A DNA stretch of 41,630 nucleotides from a virus. Position 1 is the stretch's first letter. The number at the start of each line of letters is the position of its first letter. Shown here piece after piece: positions 1-6,113 of this stretch. Where the stretch lies: positions 1 to 41,630 of IMG/VR virus record IMGVR_UViG_3300047323_000145; one strand, 5' to 3'. A program made the position numbers and the translations under genes. Below the pieces are notes generated by a model. It searched no databases. It saw only the letters and a list, made by a program, of their open reading frames with translations, and was not told the origin of the DNA.

Positions 1-126
1 GGAGACGGAAGATGTTCAGCATCAAGTACAACCGGACCACGAACCACATTGCCGGTATCGCTGAGCGCACCGTCTCTAACCAAAGCGCCGAGAACGCCAA
101 CCGGTACGGTGCGGTTGCCTACTACG
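1..126. repeat. Terminal redundancy of the assembly, left copy
   Basis: These 126 bases are identical to 41505-41630. A gene start lies inside the repeat and the gene is complete only at the left end, so the sequence is a closed circle of about 41,504 bp with an arbitrary opening point. This could be an assembly overlap of a circular or circularly permuted molecule, or joined cohesive ends elsewhere. It is unlikely to be a biological terminus because it cuts through a coding region. Confidence 0.9.
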
Positions 127-563
127 CCGAGAACGCTTGCGGCAGCCTGACCCGGTACCGGTTCGCTGACGGCGCGTCGTTCGAGTCGCTTGCTGAGGCC
201 CTTGAGGCTGCTCGCAAGGCCGGTGGGCGCAAGCTGTGCAAGACGTGTGAGAAGGCTGCTGAGGCTGCCCTTGCTTCCATGCAGGAGGCTGCCAAGCCCA
301 CGACAGAGGAGAGCCAGGAAGTGACTGAGATCGCCCCGGAGAACAGCACTGAGCCCCGCATCAAGTTCAAGGTCAACCGGATCCTTGGGTCAAGCATCGT
401 CACGGACGAGGATGGAACCAAGTCCTTCCGGATGATCGTTGACGAGTCGGTCCGTGGGCCGGTTGGCCTGATCTTCACGGAGGATGAGGCGTTGTGGCTG
501 TTCGCTGACATCATGGACCGACAGAAGGAGTTCCGCGCTTGGCAGGCTGAGGCGGGGGAGTGA
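12..563 (+). CDS. Unknown early protein with H-C-CxxC zinc-binding-like pattern
   Basis: The product is 183 aa of unknown function. The ATG follows a good ribosome site (GGAGACGG). The N-terminal half carries His12, Cys43 and a C76-x2-C79 pair, which suggests a small zinc-binding module. The middle (about residues 85-110) is acidic and probably flexible, and residues 115-183 look like a separate mixed alpha/beta domain. The promoter lies across the circle junction at 41447-41475, next to a palindrome, so the gene is a one-gene cassette under the presumed phage repressor. The same H...C...CxxC layout occurs at the start of the 455-aa protein at 27257. Nothing here identifies an enzymatic activity. 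Confidence 0.75.
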   Translation: MFSIKYNRTTNHIAGIAERTVSNQSAENANRYGAVAYYAENACGSLTRYRFADGASFESLAEALEAARKAGGRKLCKTCEKAAEAALASMQEAAKPTTEESQEVTEIAPENSTEPRIKFKVNRILGSSIVTDEDGTKSFRMIVDESVRGPVGLIFTEDEALWLFADIMDRQKEFRAWQAEAGE

Positions 564-585
564 GGTAGCCCACACGAGGGGGCAG

Positions 586-604
586 CTACTGAATTCAGTA
601 GTTG
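586..604 (+). repeat. Palindromic repeat copy 1 (operator-like)
   Basis: Perfect match to CTACTGAATTCAGTAGTTG. It lies 22 bp after the stop of the gene at 12 and covers the -35 position of the promoter with -10 at 618-623, so a protein bound here should block that promoter. Confidence 0.85.
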
Positions 605-629
605 CTCCGTTTCGTGGTACTGTTCTCAC
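594..629 (+). promoter_or_regulatory. Promoter for a leaderless 49-aa gene
   Basis: TACTGT at 618-623 is a good -10 hexamer and ends exactly 6 bp before an ATG, the spacing expected when transcription begins on the A of the start codon. The -35 region (TTCAGT at 594-599, 18 bp spacing) is weak and lies inside the palindrome. The spacing is seen directly; leaderless expression is inferred. Confidence 0.55.
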
Positions 630-779
630 ATGAACAAGGACGAGCTGAGCGAAGAAGCCCGGATCATGCTGAGCCTCATGGAGATTGATGAGATCCTTGA
701 GCGTCGGAAGATGGTGAGGGAAGTTCTCGAAAGGTCTTGGATCACAGCAGAAATGATCCTCATGGAAGACCCGGAGTGA
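630..779 (+). CDS. Small charged helical protein, probably leaderless mRNA
   Basis: The product is 49 aa, rich in Glu, Arg, Met and Leu, and predicted to be almost entirely helical. It runs from ATG at 630 to TGA at 777-779 and is followed at once by a strong terminator. There is no Shine-Dalgarno sequence. Instead a TACTGT hexamer sits 6 bp before the ATG, the arrangement of leaderless Streptomyces genes. A perfect palindrome covers the upstream promoter half. The protein has no visible helix-turn-helix or ribbon-helix-helix pattern. It could be a small regulator or an anti-factor working through helix packing, but that is inference. It is too short for most gene finders. Confidence 0.6.
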   Translation: MNKDELSEEARIMLSLMEIDEILERRKMVREVLERSWITAEMILMEDPE

Positions 780-805
780 AAGGGGGGCCCGCAAGGGCCC
801 TTTCT
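780..805 (+). terminator. Intrinsic terminator with GCAA loop
   Basis: GGGCCC-GCAA-GGGCCC forms a strong stem, extended by three G-T pairs, followed by TTTCTCTTT. It directly follows the stop of the 49-aa gene. A very similar terminator ends the gene at 41082. Confidence 0.85.
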
Positions 806-1014
806 CTTTGGCCTACCTTGTGAACTTGTGAACAGTATGATGCATGGGCGCTACATCTATCTTTGGTCCATGTACCGCGCACGGGTCTTACGTCCGCCCC
901 GGGTTGTACGACTTAAGAAGGATCCTTGAACAATCCTTACGGCTCTCTTGTTGAACTCTTAAGTAGGCGAGAATCGGAGTACAAGGGTCCGGTTCAGCGG
1001 GTGGGGTGGTAGTG
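806..1014. promoter_or_regulatory. Non-coding switch-like interval with nested dyads
   Basis: I see no gene in this interval. It holds CTTGTGAACTTGTG at 817-830, a TATGAT (-10-like) at 836-841, the repeated ACATCTATCTTTGGTC at 853-868, and nested inverted repeats: TTGTAC 904-909 with GTACAA 979-984, and ACTTAAGA 911-918 with TCTTAAGT 957-964. TTGAAC occurs twice inside the dyad. The left half resembles 41299-41418. This could be an operator cluster or, less likely given its distance from the integrase, an attachment site. Confidence 0.5.
840..869 (+). repeat. 30-bp repeat containing ACATCTATCTTTGGTC, copy a
   Basis: Identical over 30 bases to 41389-41418. The core ACATCTATCTTTGGTC also occurs at 41364-41379. 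All three copies lie outside genes, downstream of similar GGGCCC terminators. Confidence 0.8.
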
Positions 1015-1362
1015 GTGTCGTCGTTCAGGGTCAGCATGACGCTTGGGGTTCTCGTTCGGGGCCCTGAGGGCTTGGGGTGGCGTCCGTGTCTCCGAGTGCC
1101 GTCCCTGGGGCACGAGATAGTCATGGGCAACGAGGAGCTTGGGCCGATCATGCGGGCCCAAGCAACGTTGGTAGAACGCTTTCTGACGCCCATGGGGGAG
1201 CCGTACGAGGGTTTCCGCATTGTGGCCCGTGACGCTGCCTCAGGCGCCCTTGTGGCGCTCGCTAGGTGGGTCCGGTGCCCGTCCTCTGGCCGGTACCGTC
1301 CGGCGCCCGACGATGCGGGCTTGTTCCTCGCTCACGAGCACGGCGCGGGGCTCGCTGCCTAG
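1015..1362 (+). CDS. Hypothetical protein
   Basis: The product is about 115 aa with no recognised family. Several in-frame GTG codons at 1006-1015 and an ATG at 1036 are possible starts; the G-rich stretch just upstream (995-1005) favours 1012 or 1015. The reading frame uses G/C third positions in the phage manner. It has no signal peptide, membrane segment or cysteine motif. It lies directly after the dyad-rich interval, so it may be controlled from there. The start is uncertain and the whole call is moderate. Confidence 0.45.
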   Translation: MSSFRVSMTLGVLVRGPEGLGWRPCLRVPSLGHEIVMGNEELGPIMRAQATLVERFLTPMGEPYEGFRIVARDAASGALVALARWVRCPSSGRYRPAPDDAGLFLAHEHGAGLAA

Positions 1363-1379
1363 GTGGGTACGCTCGCGGC

Positions 1380-1595
1380 ATGGATGAACTGATGAACGGG
1401 ATTGCTCCGCCCAAGATCAAGAATTACGACAGTGCGGCGGAGCTGCTAGCCAAGCTTGAGGGGCGTGCGGCGCTGTGGGAGCGACATGCGCGGGATGCCA
1501 CGGACCGGGCGGCGGAATTCGAGAGCGCGGCTCAGCGGATTAGGGACGGCGCGTCAACGGTGACCGTTGGGCGAACTACCTACACACTTGAGTAG
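1380..1595 (+). CDS. Small helical protein of unknown function
   Basis: The product is 71 aa beginning MDELMNGIAPP. The central part (about residues 18-55) is a charged Ala/Glu/Arg-rich helix likely to form a coiled coil, and the C-terminus is a short beta-like segment. The ATG at 1380 starts 17 bp after the upstream stop. The ribosome site is weak. A longer in-frame extension to 1266 overlaps the upstream gene in another frame and is rejected. No function can be assigned. Confidence 0.55.
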   Translation: MDELMNGIAPPKIKNYDSAAELLAKLEGRAALWERHARDATDRAAEFESAAQRIRDGASTVTVGRTTYTLE

Positions 1596-1614
1596 CTGAG
1601 GCGTAATCTGGCTC

Positions 1615-1651
1615 AACTGGCCTGGTAACAGACCGGGCCTGACTGCCAGTT
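1615..1651 (+). promoter_or_regulatory. Leader hairpin before the 105-aa gene
   Basis: AACTGGC (1615-1621) pairs with GCCAGTT (1645-1651), with a second nested G/C pairing (CCTGG with CCGGG). It ends 14 bp before the ATG at 1666 and just before the AGGA ribosome site. It could terminate upstream transcription or modulate translation; there is no T-tract. Confidence 0.4.
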
Positions 1652-1665
1652 AGGAAAATCGAACA

Positions 1666-1983
1666 ATGACCCAAGCGGACAACGCTACGGCGTTGGGAAT
1701 GTCGCTTGACTCTCACCCCACCCCGGGGCAGGGGCAAGCGCTCGTGACAGCGGTAACGCCTTTACCTCCGGGGTGGGGTTCGTTCTGCTCTAGGCCGGAC
1801 AAGGACAACGGCCCCCACTGGTACGCCGTGTCTCCGTACGACGTTGACGGCCTCAAGGACATGTGGGGTCGGGACGCTTACGGTCTCGATCACACGGTCT
1901 CGGCCCCCACGTGGCCTCAGTTGCATCAAGCGGTTGCGGCTCAGGTCGAGTTGTACAAGGCGCTGACGGGTGGTGCCTCGTGA
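1666..1983 (+). CDS. Streptomyces-type small hypothetical protein
   Basis: The product is 105 aa with no transmembrane or cysteine motif. It has a disordered first 30 residues followed by a compact Trp/Tyr-rich domain (WGSFCSRPDKDNGPHWYAV). Proteins of this look are common in Streptomyces chromosomes next to short genes like the one that follows. Its TGA overlaps the GTG of the downstream gene by GTGA, so the two are probably co-translated. The pair may be host-derived cargo; this is inference from gene style, not a database match. Confidence 0.65.
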   Translation: MTQADNATALGMSLDSHPTPGQGQALVTAVTPLPPGWGSFCSRPDKDNGPHWYAVSPYDVDGLKDMWGRDAYGLDHTVSAPTWPQLHQAVAAQVELYKALTGGAS

Positions 1984-2207
1984 GCACGGTTCTCAAGTAC
2001 GTCAAGCACACCATCCGTCACGTGCCTGAGGGCGGTTGGATCCTTGAGGCGTTCTGCGCCAAGGGCAGTTGCGATGCGACTTCCGGCCCTAAGGATTCGT
2101 CGGAAGCCGTTGAACTGTGGTGCTTGGAACACACGGGCCTGAATCCCGATCATGATCTATTCCGGCGCGTGGCTTCTGATCATGCACGGGTGACGAGAGA
2201 GGAGTAA
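1980..2207 (+). CDS. DUF7848-like small protein
   Basis: The product is 75 aa starting at the GTG that overlaps the upstream stop. The motifs RHVPEGG, FCAKGSC and the ending FRRVASDHARVTREE match my memory of a very common Streptomyces family (DUF7848) often encoded beside XRE-type regulators. Cys residues around 27 and 32 could form a partial metal site. Function is unknown. It ends 3 bp before the convergent gene's stop, so the junction is tail-to-tail. Confidence 0.65.
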   Translation: MSTVLKYVKHTIRHVPEGGWILEAFCAKGSCDATSGPKDSSEAVELWCLEHTGLNPDHDLFRRVASDHARVTREE

Positions 2208-2210
2208 TCC

Positions 2211-3125
2211 CTAGCTCTCGTCCTCAATCCGCCCCGGTTCACTGACTGCCCCCGTGTCGGTGGACCGGGGCTCTTCTGTGTCCGGGGTGAGCACAGCTTC
2301 AACGGCTGCCGCTATGCCAACTCCTGAGAGGTTGTCCGGGTTGGTCACGTCGGCCGTGACGGGCTCGCCGGTCGGTTCCTCGGTCTGCGGGTCAACGGTC
2401 TGCGCTGTGACGGTTGCCGGGTCCTTGCGGGAGCATTCCTCAGCGCCGGTGACTTCCACCTGTACGGCTGTCTCCTCGCTGAGTACGGCAGTCATGGTGA
2501 CCGTGTCGGCGGGCTCGTCGTACGAGACGGCTAGGGGCTCGTCGCTGACCCGCGCTAGGAACATGTGCAGGGGGTTGAGAGCGTCCGGCACGCTGATACC
2601 GGTGGTGTCCTCAATGAACGAGGTGACTGGCCCCTTGCTGCTCTCGGGCTCGGGCTTAGCCGTCTGCTTGGGCTTGGGCTTGCCCGGCTTCTTGGTGGCC
2701 GTGGGCTTAGCCGTCTGCTTGGCCTTGTGCTTGGCGTGCTTGGTCTTCTTCCTCGCTGCCTTGGCGGGCTTGCCGGGCGTGCGGGTCGCCTTGGCCTCAG
2801 TGAGGCTCTGAGCGGGCTTGTGCGGGGCTTTGGTGTCCTCGTCGGCCGGTTGGGTGTCCTCGTCGGCAACGGGGCTCTCAGGGCCGTTCTGCGGCTCGTC
2901 GGCGTGGCTCGCTGCGGGTGTCGGCAGATGGCTGCCGGGGGCGCCCTCACTCGTCGGCGCACCGGGTATGTCTGCGGGGGTGACGAGCGGTGGGGCTTCC
3001 TTCCGGCCGCTCTCTGTGTCCGCACGCCCCAGGAAGAACGCCAAGGGGAGCGAGGCAGCGAGCATCCCGTATGCGACCTTCCCCCCAAGCGGTATTTCCT
3101 TGATCGCTGAGCGCTTGCCCACCAT
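2211..3125 (-). CDS. Membrane-anchored Lys/Pro/Ala-rich secreted protein
   Basis: The product is 304 aa on the opposite strand to nearly everything else. From the ATG at 3125, residues about 16-33 form a single hydrophobic segment (VAYGMLAASLPLAFFLG), followed by a long low-complexity Pro/Ala/Lys/Glu region with KPGKPKPKQTAKP-type repeats, and then a folded-looking acidic C-terminal domain. This is the build of a signal-anchored protein whose tail spans the thick cell wall. Next to the integrase and transcribed away from it, it is a candidate lysogenic-conversion or superinfection-exclusion gene. A GTG 11 codons upstream is possible but has no ribosome site. Function is inferred from context only. 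Confidence 0.7.
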   Translation of the reverse strand: MVGKRSAIKEIPLGGKVAYGMLAASLPLAFFLGRADTESGRKEAPPLVTPADIPGAPTSEGAPGSHLPTPAASHADEPQNGPESPVADEDTQPADEDTKAPHKPAQSLTEAKATRTPGKPAKAARKKTKHAKHKAKQTAKPTATKKPGKPKPKQTAKPEPESSKGPVTSFIEDTTGISVPDALNPLHMFLARVSDEPLAVSYDEPADTVTMTAVLSEETAVQVEVTGAEECSRKDPATVTAQTVDPQTEEPTGEPVTADVTNPDNLSGVGIAAAVEAVLTPDTEEPRSTDTGAVSEPGRIEDES

Positions 3126-3228
3126 GTCCCCCCGACTGTCCGGATTGAGTTGTTCCACTTATGGAAACACGTGCAGGGGGCACGAAAGAAATGGATCATT
3201 GGGGGCATGACGCCACGCAGAGAATCAG

Positions 3229-3272
3229 CTAGGTAGTTGCATCTAGACCACTGTCCAAGTGATAATACCTAG
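3229..3272. other. Candidate attP dyad
   Basis: CTAGGTA (3229-3235) and TACCTAG (3266-3272) are a perfect 7-bp inverted pair around a 30-bp centre, a size typical of attP sites for large serine integrases. It lies 50 bp upstream of the integrase start, the usual place. It might instead be an operator for the integrase promoter that it overlaps. Confidence 0.45.
3237..3266 (+). promoter_or_regulatory. Putative integrase promoter
   Basis: TTGCAT (3237-3242), an 18-bp spacer and GATAAT (3261-3266) form a sigma70-like promoter pointing to the integrase. It lies inside the attP-like dyad, so integration would separate the promoter from the gene. It has no copy of the phage palindrome. Confidence 0.55.
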
Positions 3273-3321
3273 GTCAAGAAACATGTAGGCAGAAAGATCA
3301 CGAAAGGGCAGGTCAGGGACC

Positions 3322-5082
3322 ATGCGCGTACGCGACAATGAGGGCATGTCACCATTCGTTTCAACGATCGAGAGCGGCAAGCTTGACACGGTGCGCGTCG
3401 CAGTGTACGCGCGTCAGTCCAAGGCTCGGCCGGATGCGTCGGAAGCCTCCCCGGAAGCTCAGCTAGCGGCCGGTGAGGCTCTGGCAGCTAGCCGTAACTG
3501 GGAGGTCACGCAGCGTTACGCAGATATCGGCCGGTCCGGTTGGGATCCGTCGGTTGTCCGCCCGGAGTTTGAAGCGATGATGGCTGCCGTAGAGCGGGGT
3601 GAGATTGACGTTGTCGTGATCAACGAGCTGTCTCGTCTGACCCGCAAGGGCGCCTTTGACGCGATGACCATTGATCAGAAGCTCAAGAAGCACGGCGTAC
3701 GCCTCGTCAGCGTGCTTGAGCCGTTCCTTGACACGTCCAACCCGGTCGGGGAAGCGATCTTTGCCCTTATCGCTGCTCTCGCCAAGCAGGACAGCGACAT
3801 TAAGGCCGGGCGTATCTCCGGGGCCAAGGATGAAATCCGCGCGGTAGGCGGTAGGCACTCGTCCGCTCCGCCGTATGGCATGAAGACCAAGCGCGTTCAA
3901 ATGGGCAAGCTCGTTGTCACGGTGCTTGAGCCGGACGAGGAGTTTAGCCCCGTAGTAGAACAGATGATCGAATGGGCTTTTGAGGGTTTCTCGGGCAACG
4001 CAATTGCCAAGAAGCTTGAGGCGGCGGAAATCCCTTCCCCGGGAATGCGGCAGACCGAGAGTCGCCGGAAGTCCATGCAAAAGCGCCGGGTGAATGGCAG
4101 CGAGGATGCCCACATTCCTTGGCGTGCTCAGACCGTGCTTGCCATCCTTACTCACCCCTCTATTGGTGGGTTCGCTTCTGAGCGCAAGCCTCGCGGCCCT
4201 AAGGGCACGCTGTACAACGTGATTGCCCGGGACGAGGCCGGACAGCCCATGTCGCCTCACACGGGCATTACGACCGGTGCACGGTGGCTTGAGCTACAGG
4301 GCAAGCTGAACAAGCGGGGGGCCGGTAACCCGGACGCTAAGCCCGCGAGCACGGAGAAGACCCCCACACTCCTCAGCGGGTGGCGTCTGCTGTCCTGCGG
4401 CATCTGCGGGGGCTCTATGGGGTCCATGGGCGCGTACGGGGGCAACAATCCCAACTACATGTGTAGCAACCCGGTAGGGCATGGCGGGCTCGCTATCAAC
4501 CGTGAGGCGGCTGACAACGAGGTTGCCCGGCGTGTGTGGGCACGGCTCAGGAACCTTGACCTCACGGACATGGAAGACCGGGGTTGGGCGGCTGCTGCTG
4601 CTCTGCACTTTGCGGCTCAGCAGGACACCACCGGGGTTGAGGAAGAACGGCGCGAGACTGAGGCGCACCACAAGCACGTCAAGGAGTCCATCAAGGGCCT
4701 ACAGGCGGACCGTAAGGCCGGTCTGTACCGGGGTGAGGACGAGCTTGCCGTGTGGCGTGAAACGCTCTTGCAGTACCGAGAGTGGGAAGACAAGTGCGCT
4801 GCCAAGCTTGAGGAGTTGAACGCTCAGCGGGCAGGCGTTGTCTCGCTGCCTACGGAATGGCTCGCGGACGTTGACGAGGCCGGTGACCCGATCGGGGAAG
4901 GCTCCCCATGGTCCATGTGGGACGTGTTCGAGAAGCGCCGGTTCCTGTCTCACTTCCTGACCCAAGTGAGGGTGGGCAAGGGGCGTAACGCTGACTACTC
5001 GTACGTGCCGATTGAGGACCGGATTGACATTGATTGGCGTAAGGCTCCCAAGGAGGATGCCGCCCGGCTAGTAGCTGCGTGA
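3322..5082 (+). CDS. int: Large serine integrase (site-specific recombinase)
   Basis: The product is 586 aa. It catalyses attP x attB recombination through a serine-DNA link. The resolvase-type catalytic domain comes first (YARQS, with catalytic Ser33 in this numbering, then SRLTRKG and LIAALAKQDSD), followed by the recombinase domain, a zinc-ribbon region (LLSCGICGGSMG ... YMCSNPVGHGG), a coiled coil and a C-terminal segment. It strongly resembles what I recall of the phage SV1 integrase, including the string GWRLLSCGICGGSMG, more than that of phiC31. ATG 3346 (MSPF) would match the SV1 start; ATG 3322 has a better ribosome site (GGGCAGG). No truncation is seen. Confidence 0.95.
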   Translation: MRVRDNEGMSPFVSTIESGKLDTVRVAVYARQSKARPDASEASPEAQLAAGEALAASRNWEVTQRYADIGRSGWDPSVVRPEFEAMMAAVERGEIDVVVINELSRLTRKGAFDAMTIDQKLKKHGVRLVSVLEPFLDTSNPVGEAIFALIAALAKQDSDIKAGRISGAKDEIRAVGGRHSSAPPYGMKTKRVQMGKLVVTVLEPDEEFSPVVEQMIEWAFEGFSGNAIAKKLEAAEIPSPGMRQTESRRKSMQKRRVNGSEDAHIPWRAQTVLAILTHPSIGGFASERKPRGPKGTLYNVIARDEAGQPMSPHTGITTGARWLELQGKLNKRGAGNPDAKPASTEKTPTLLSGWRLLSCGICGGSMGSMGAYGGNNPNYMCSNPVGHGGLAINREAADNEVARRVWARLRNLDLTDMEDRGWAAAAALHFAAQQDTTGVEEERRETEAHHKHVKESIKGLQADRKAGLYRGEDELAVWRETLLQYREWEDKCAAKLEELNAQRAGVVSLPTEWLADVDEAGDPIGEGSPWSMWDVFEKRRFLSHFLTQVRVGKGRNADYSYVPIEDRIDIDWRKAPKEDAARLVAA

Positions 5083-5098
5083 TCTAGGTCACAGATAG

Positions 5099-5130
5099 AG
5101 CCCCGTCTTGGGTCAGCCTGAGGCGGGGCT
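5099..5130 (+). terminator. Integrase terminator
   Basis: AGCCCCGTCT pairs with AGGCGGGGCT around a 12-nt loop, followed by TT. It lies 16 bp after the integrase stop. Confidence 0.75.
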
Positions 5131-5187
5131 TTCGCATGTCCGGGGAGACAGCGGGAGAGGTGAGAGGGCTCAATGTCCGAATAGCCC

Positions 5188-5310
5188 TAGTTGAATGATG
5201 ACGAATGACGAAATGACGTAGAGCTTAGATCACCTATACATAGTCTCTCTTTAAGCCCTTGTGGCGTTAACCGGGAACGTGACGTATTTCTGTCACTCGT
5301 CATCCGGGGC
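5188..5310. repeat. Duplicated iteron-like element, copy A
   Basis: The ATGACGA-type iterations at 5197-5218, then GATCACCTATACA and CTCTCTTTAAGCC, then GTGAC/GTCAC and TCGTCATC recur in the same order at 29248-29360. Identity is high in blocks and low between them. Both copies lead to a GGAAGT...GCGCTCTAG motif about 65 bp later. Confidence 0.75.
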
Positions 5311-5375
5311 TCTCGCCCGCCCCTTGCGCTGAGAGGGTGACGAATGCCGGAATGACGATGACCCCGTGACACCTA

Positions 5376-5394
5376 GGAAGTCCTTGCGCTCTAG
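5376..5394 (+). promoter_or_regulatory. GGAAGT-TTGCGCTC motif, copy 1 (early-promoter-like)
   Basis: GGAAGTCCTTGCGCTCTAG. It is the only copy not directly before a protein gene; the next features are the tRNA genes, 127 bp downstream. Confidence 0.6.
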
Positions 5395-5520
5395 TAATGA
5401 TAGGAAGAAAGCGCGGCTCCCGCGCACCTACATTTGATTCGGCGGTCTGTGGGCCCGCTTTCCTTCCGTCCGGTAGTTGACTCCCCTCCCTCTCCCCGGG
5501 GTAGAGCCTGCCGGACACTT

Positions 5521-5595
5521 GCCCTCTTGGCTCAGTCTGGCTAGAGCGTCCGGTTGTCGTCCGGAAGAACACCGGTTCAAATCCGGTAGGGGGCG
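5521..5595 (+). tRNA. tRNA-Asp (GTC)
   Basis: Full cloverleaf: acceptor GCCCTCT with AGGGGGC (one G-T pair), D-arm GCTC/GAGC, anticodon stem TCCGG/CCGGA with loop TTGTCGT, T-arm ACCGG/CCGGT. The anticodon is at 5556-5558. Discriminator G fits Asp. CCA is not encoded. Confidence 0.93.
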
Positions 5596-5599
5596 CTTT

Positions 5600-5673
5600 G
5601 GATCGGTAGTTCAGTTGGTAGAACAGCGGACTCTTAATCCGTACTGTCGTAGGTTCAAGTCCTACCCGATCCA
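5600..5673 (+). tRNA. tRNA-Lys (CTT)
   Basis: Acceptor GGATCGG with CCGATCC, D-arm GTTC/GAAC, anticodon loop CTCTTAA giving CTT, T-arm GTAGG/CCTAC, discriminator A. It reads AAG, by far the dominant Lys codon in these genes. It lies 4 bp after tRNA-Asp. Confidence 0.93.
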
Positions 5674-5676
5674 CAT

Positions 5677-5748
5677 TGGTTAGTAGCTCAGTGGCAGAGC
5701 AGCCGGTTGTTACCCGGCAAGTCGTTGGTTCGAATCCAGCCTAACCAG
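5677..5748 (+). tRNA. tRNA-Asn (GTT)
   Basis: Acceptor TGGTTAG with CTAACCA, D-arm GCTC/GAGC, anticodon loop TTGTTAC giving GTT, T-arm GTTGG/CCAGC, discriminator G as expected for Asn. It is separated from tRNA-Lys by 3 bp. Confidence 0.92.
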
Positions 5749-5750
5749 CA

Positions 5751-5856
5751 GGTGCAGACAATAGGCCGTGACTGGCTGACGATATGCACCCTGGGTGAAC
5801 ACCGGCCCTAACCCCTTGGCTAGTCACCTATGGGACGGGAAGCTAGTAGCCCTTAA
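5751..5856 (+). other. Structured spacer between tRNA-Asn and tRNA-Leu
   Basis: This 106-bp spacer can fold two ways: GGTGCA (5751-5756) with TGCACC (5785-5790), or a longer 10-bp helix pairing GTGACTGGCT (5768-5777) with GGCTAGTCAC (5818-5827). No tRNA T-loop is present, so I do not call a tRNA. It may be an RNA-processing element or a decayed tRNA. Confidence 0.4.
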
Positions 5857-5934
5857 GCCCGCTTAGGCAAATGTGGTAAAGCCGCTTGACTTAGGATCAA
5901 GTGCATGGGGGTTCGAATCCCTCAGCGGGTACCA
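5857..5934 (+). tRNA. tRNA-Leu (TAG) without a long variable arm
   Basis: Acceptor GCCCGCT with AGCGGGT, a 3-bp D stem, anticodon stem CTTGA/TCAAG with loop CTTAGGA giving TAG, a variable region of only TGCAT, T-arm GGGGG/CCCTC, discriminator A and an encoded CCA. UAG reads CUA, a codon rare in Streptomyces but frequent in these phage genes. Leu tRNAs normally have a long variable arm; its absence is unusual. Confidence 0.8.
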
Positions 5935-5937
5935 GAG

Positions 5938-5989
5938 TCAGCGTGGACGGCATTGATTCCCTTCACCGGGTCAATGAACCGCACGCTGA
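5938..5989 (+). other. Hairpin spacer between tRNA-Leu and tRNA-Thr
   Basis: TCAGCGTG (5938-5945) pairs with CACGCTGA (5982-5989), enclosing CATTGA/TCAATG. No tRNA loops are visible. Confidence 0.5.
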
Positions 5990-5997
5990 TTCGATTT

Positions 5998-6070
5998 GCC
6001 CCTGTAGCTCAATTGGTAGAGCGTCCGTTTCGTAATCGGGAGGCTCGGGGTTCGATTCCTCGCAGGGGCC
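5998..6070 (+). tRNA. tRNA-Thr (CGT)
   Basis: Acceptor GCCCCTG with CAGGGGC, D-arm GCTC/GAGC, anticodon loop TTCGTAA giving CGT (codon ACG), T-arm CGGGG/CCTCG. The anticodon stem has a T-T mismatch next to the loop and the discriminator is C, both slightly unusual. Confidence 0.88.
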
Positions 6071-6074
6071 CTCA

Positions 6075-6109
6075 GGCAGGGATCAACGCGTTCGCCCGTC
6101 ACCCCTGCC
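6075..6109 (+). other. Hairpin spacer between tRNA-Thr and tRNA-Pro
   Basis: GGCAGGG (6075-6081) pairs with CCCTGCC (6103-6109). This is the third such hairpin in the array. Confidence 0.5.
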
Positions 6110-6113
6110 GCAT

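Larger units (their letters stand above)
5131..5520. other. Non-coding interval between integrase and tRNA array
   Basis: I see no convincing gene here. It holds copy A of a 130-bp duplicated element (5188-5310), a second GAATGACGATGAC cluster near 5350, and one copy of the GGAAGT...TTGCGCTC motif at 5376. The tRNA array starts at 5521, so the motif may drive tRNA transcription. Confidence 0.6.

Noticed and set aside
904-984. attP for the integrase
   Set aside because: The dyads are attractive but lie 2.3 kb from the integrase, and a better-placed dyad is at 3229-3272. Kept as a regulatory interval.
2254-3210. Rightward open frames opposite the Lys/Pro-rich gene
   Set aside because: They are antisense frames kept open by high GC. 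The leftward frame has a membrane anchor, a coherent composition and phage-like codon use.
5751-5856. A seventh tRNA between Asn and Leu
   Set aside because: No TTCGA-type T-loop or anticodon arm can be placed, and only simple helices form.
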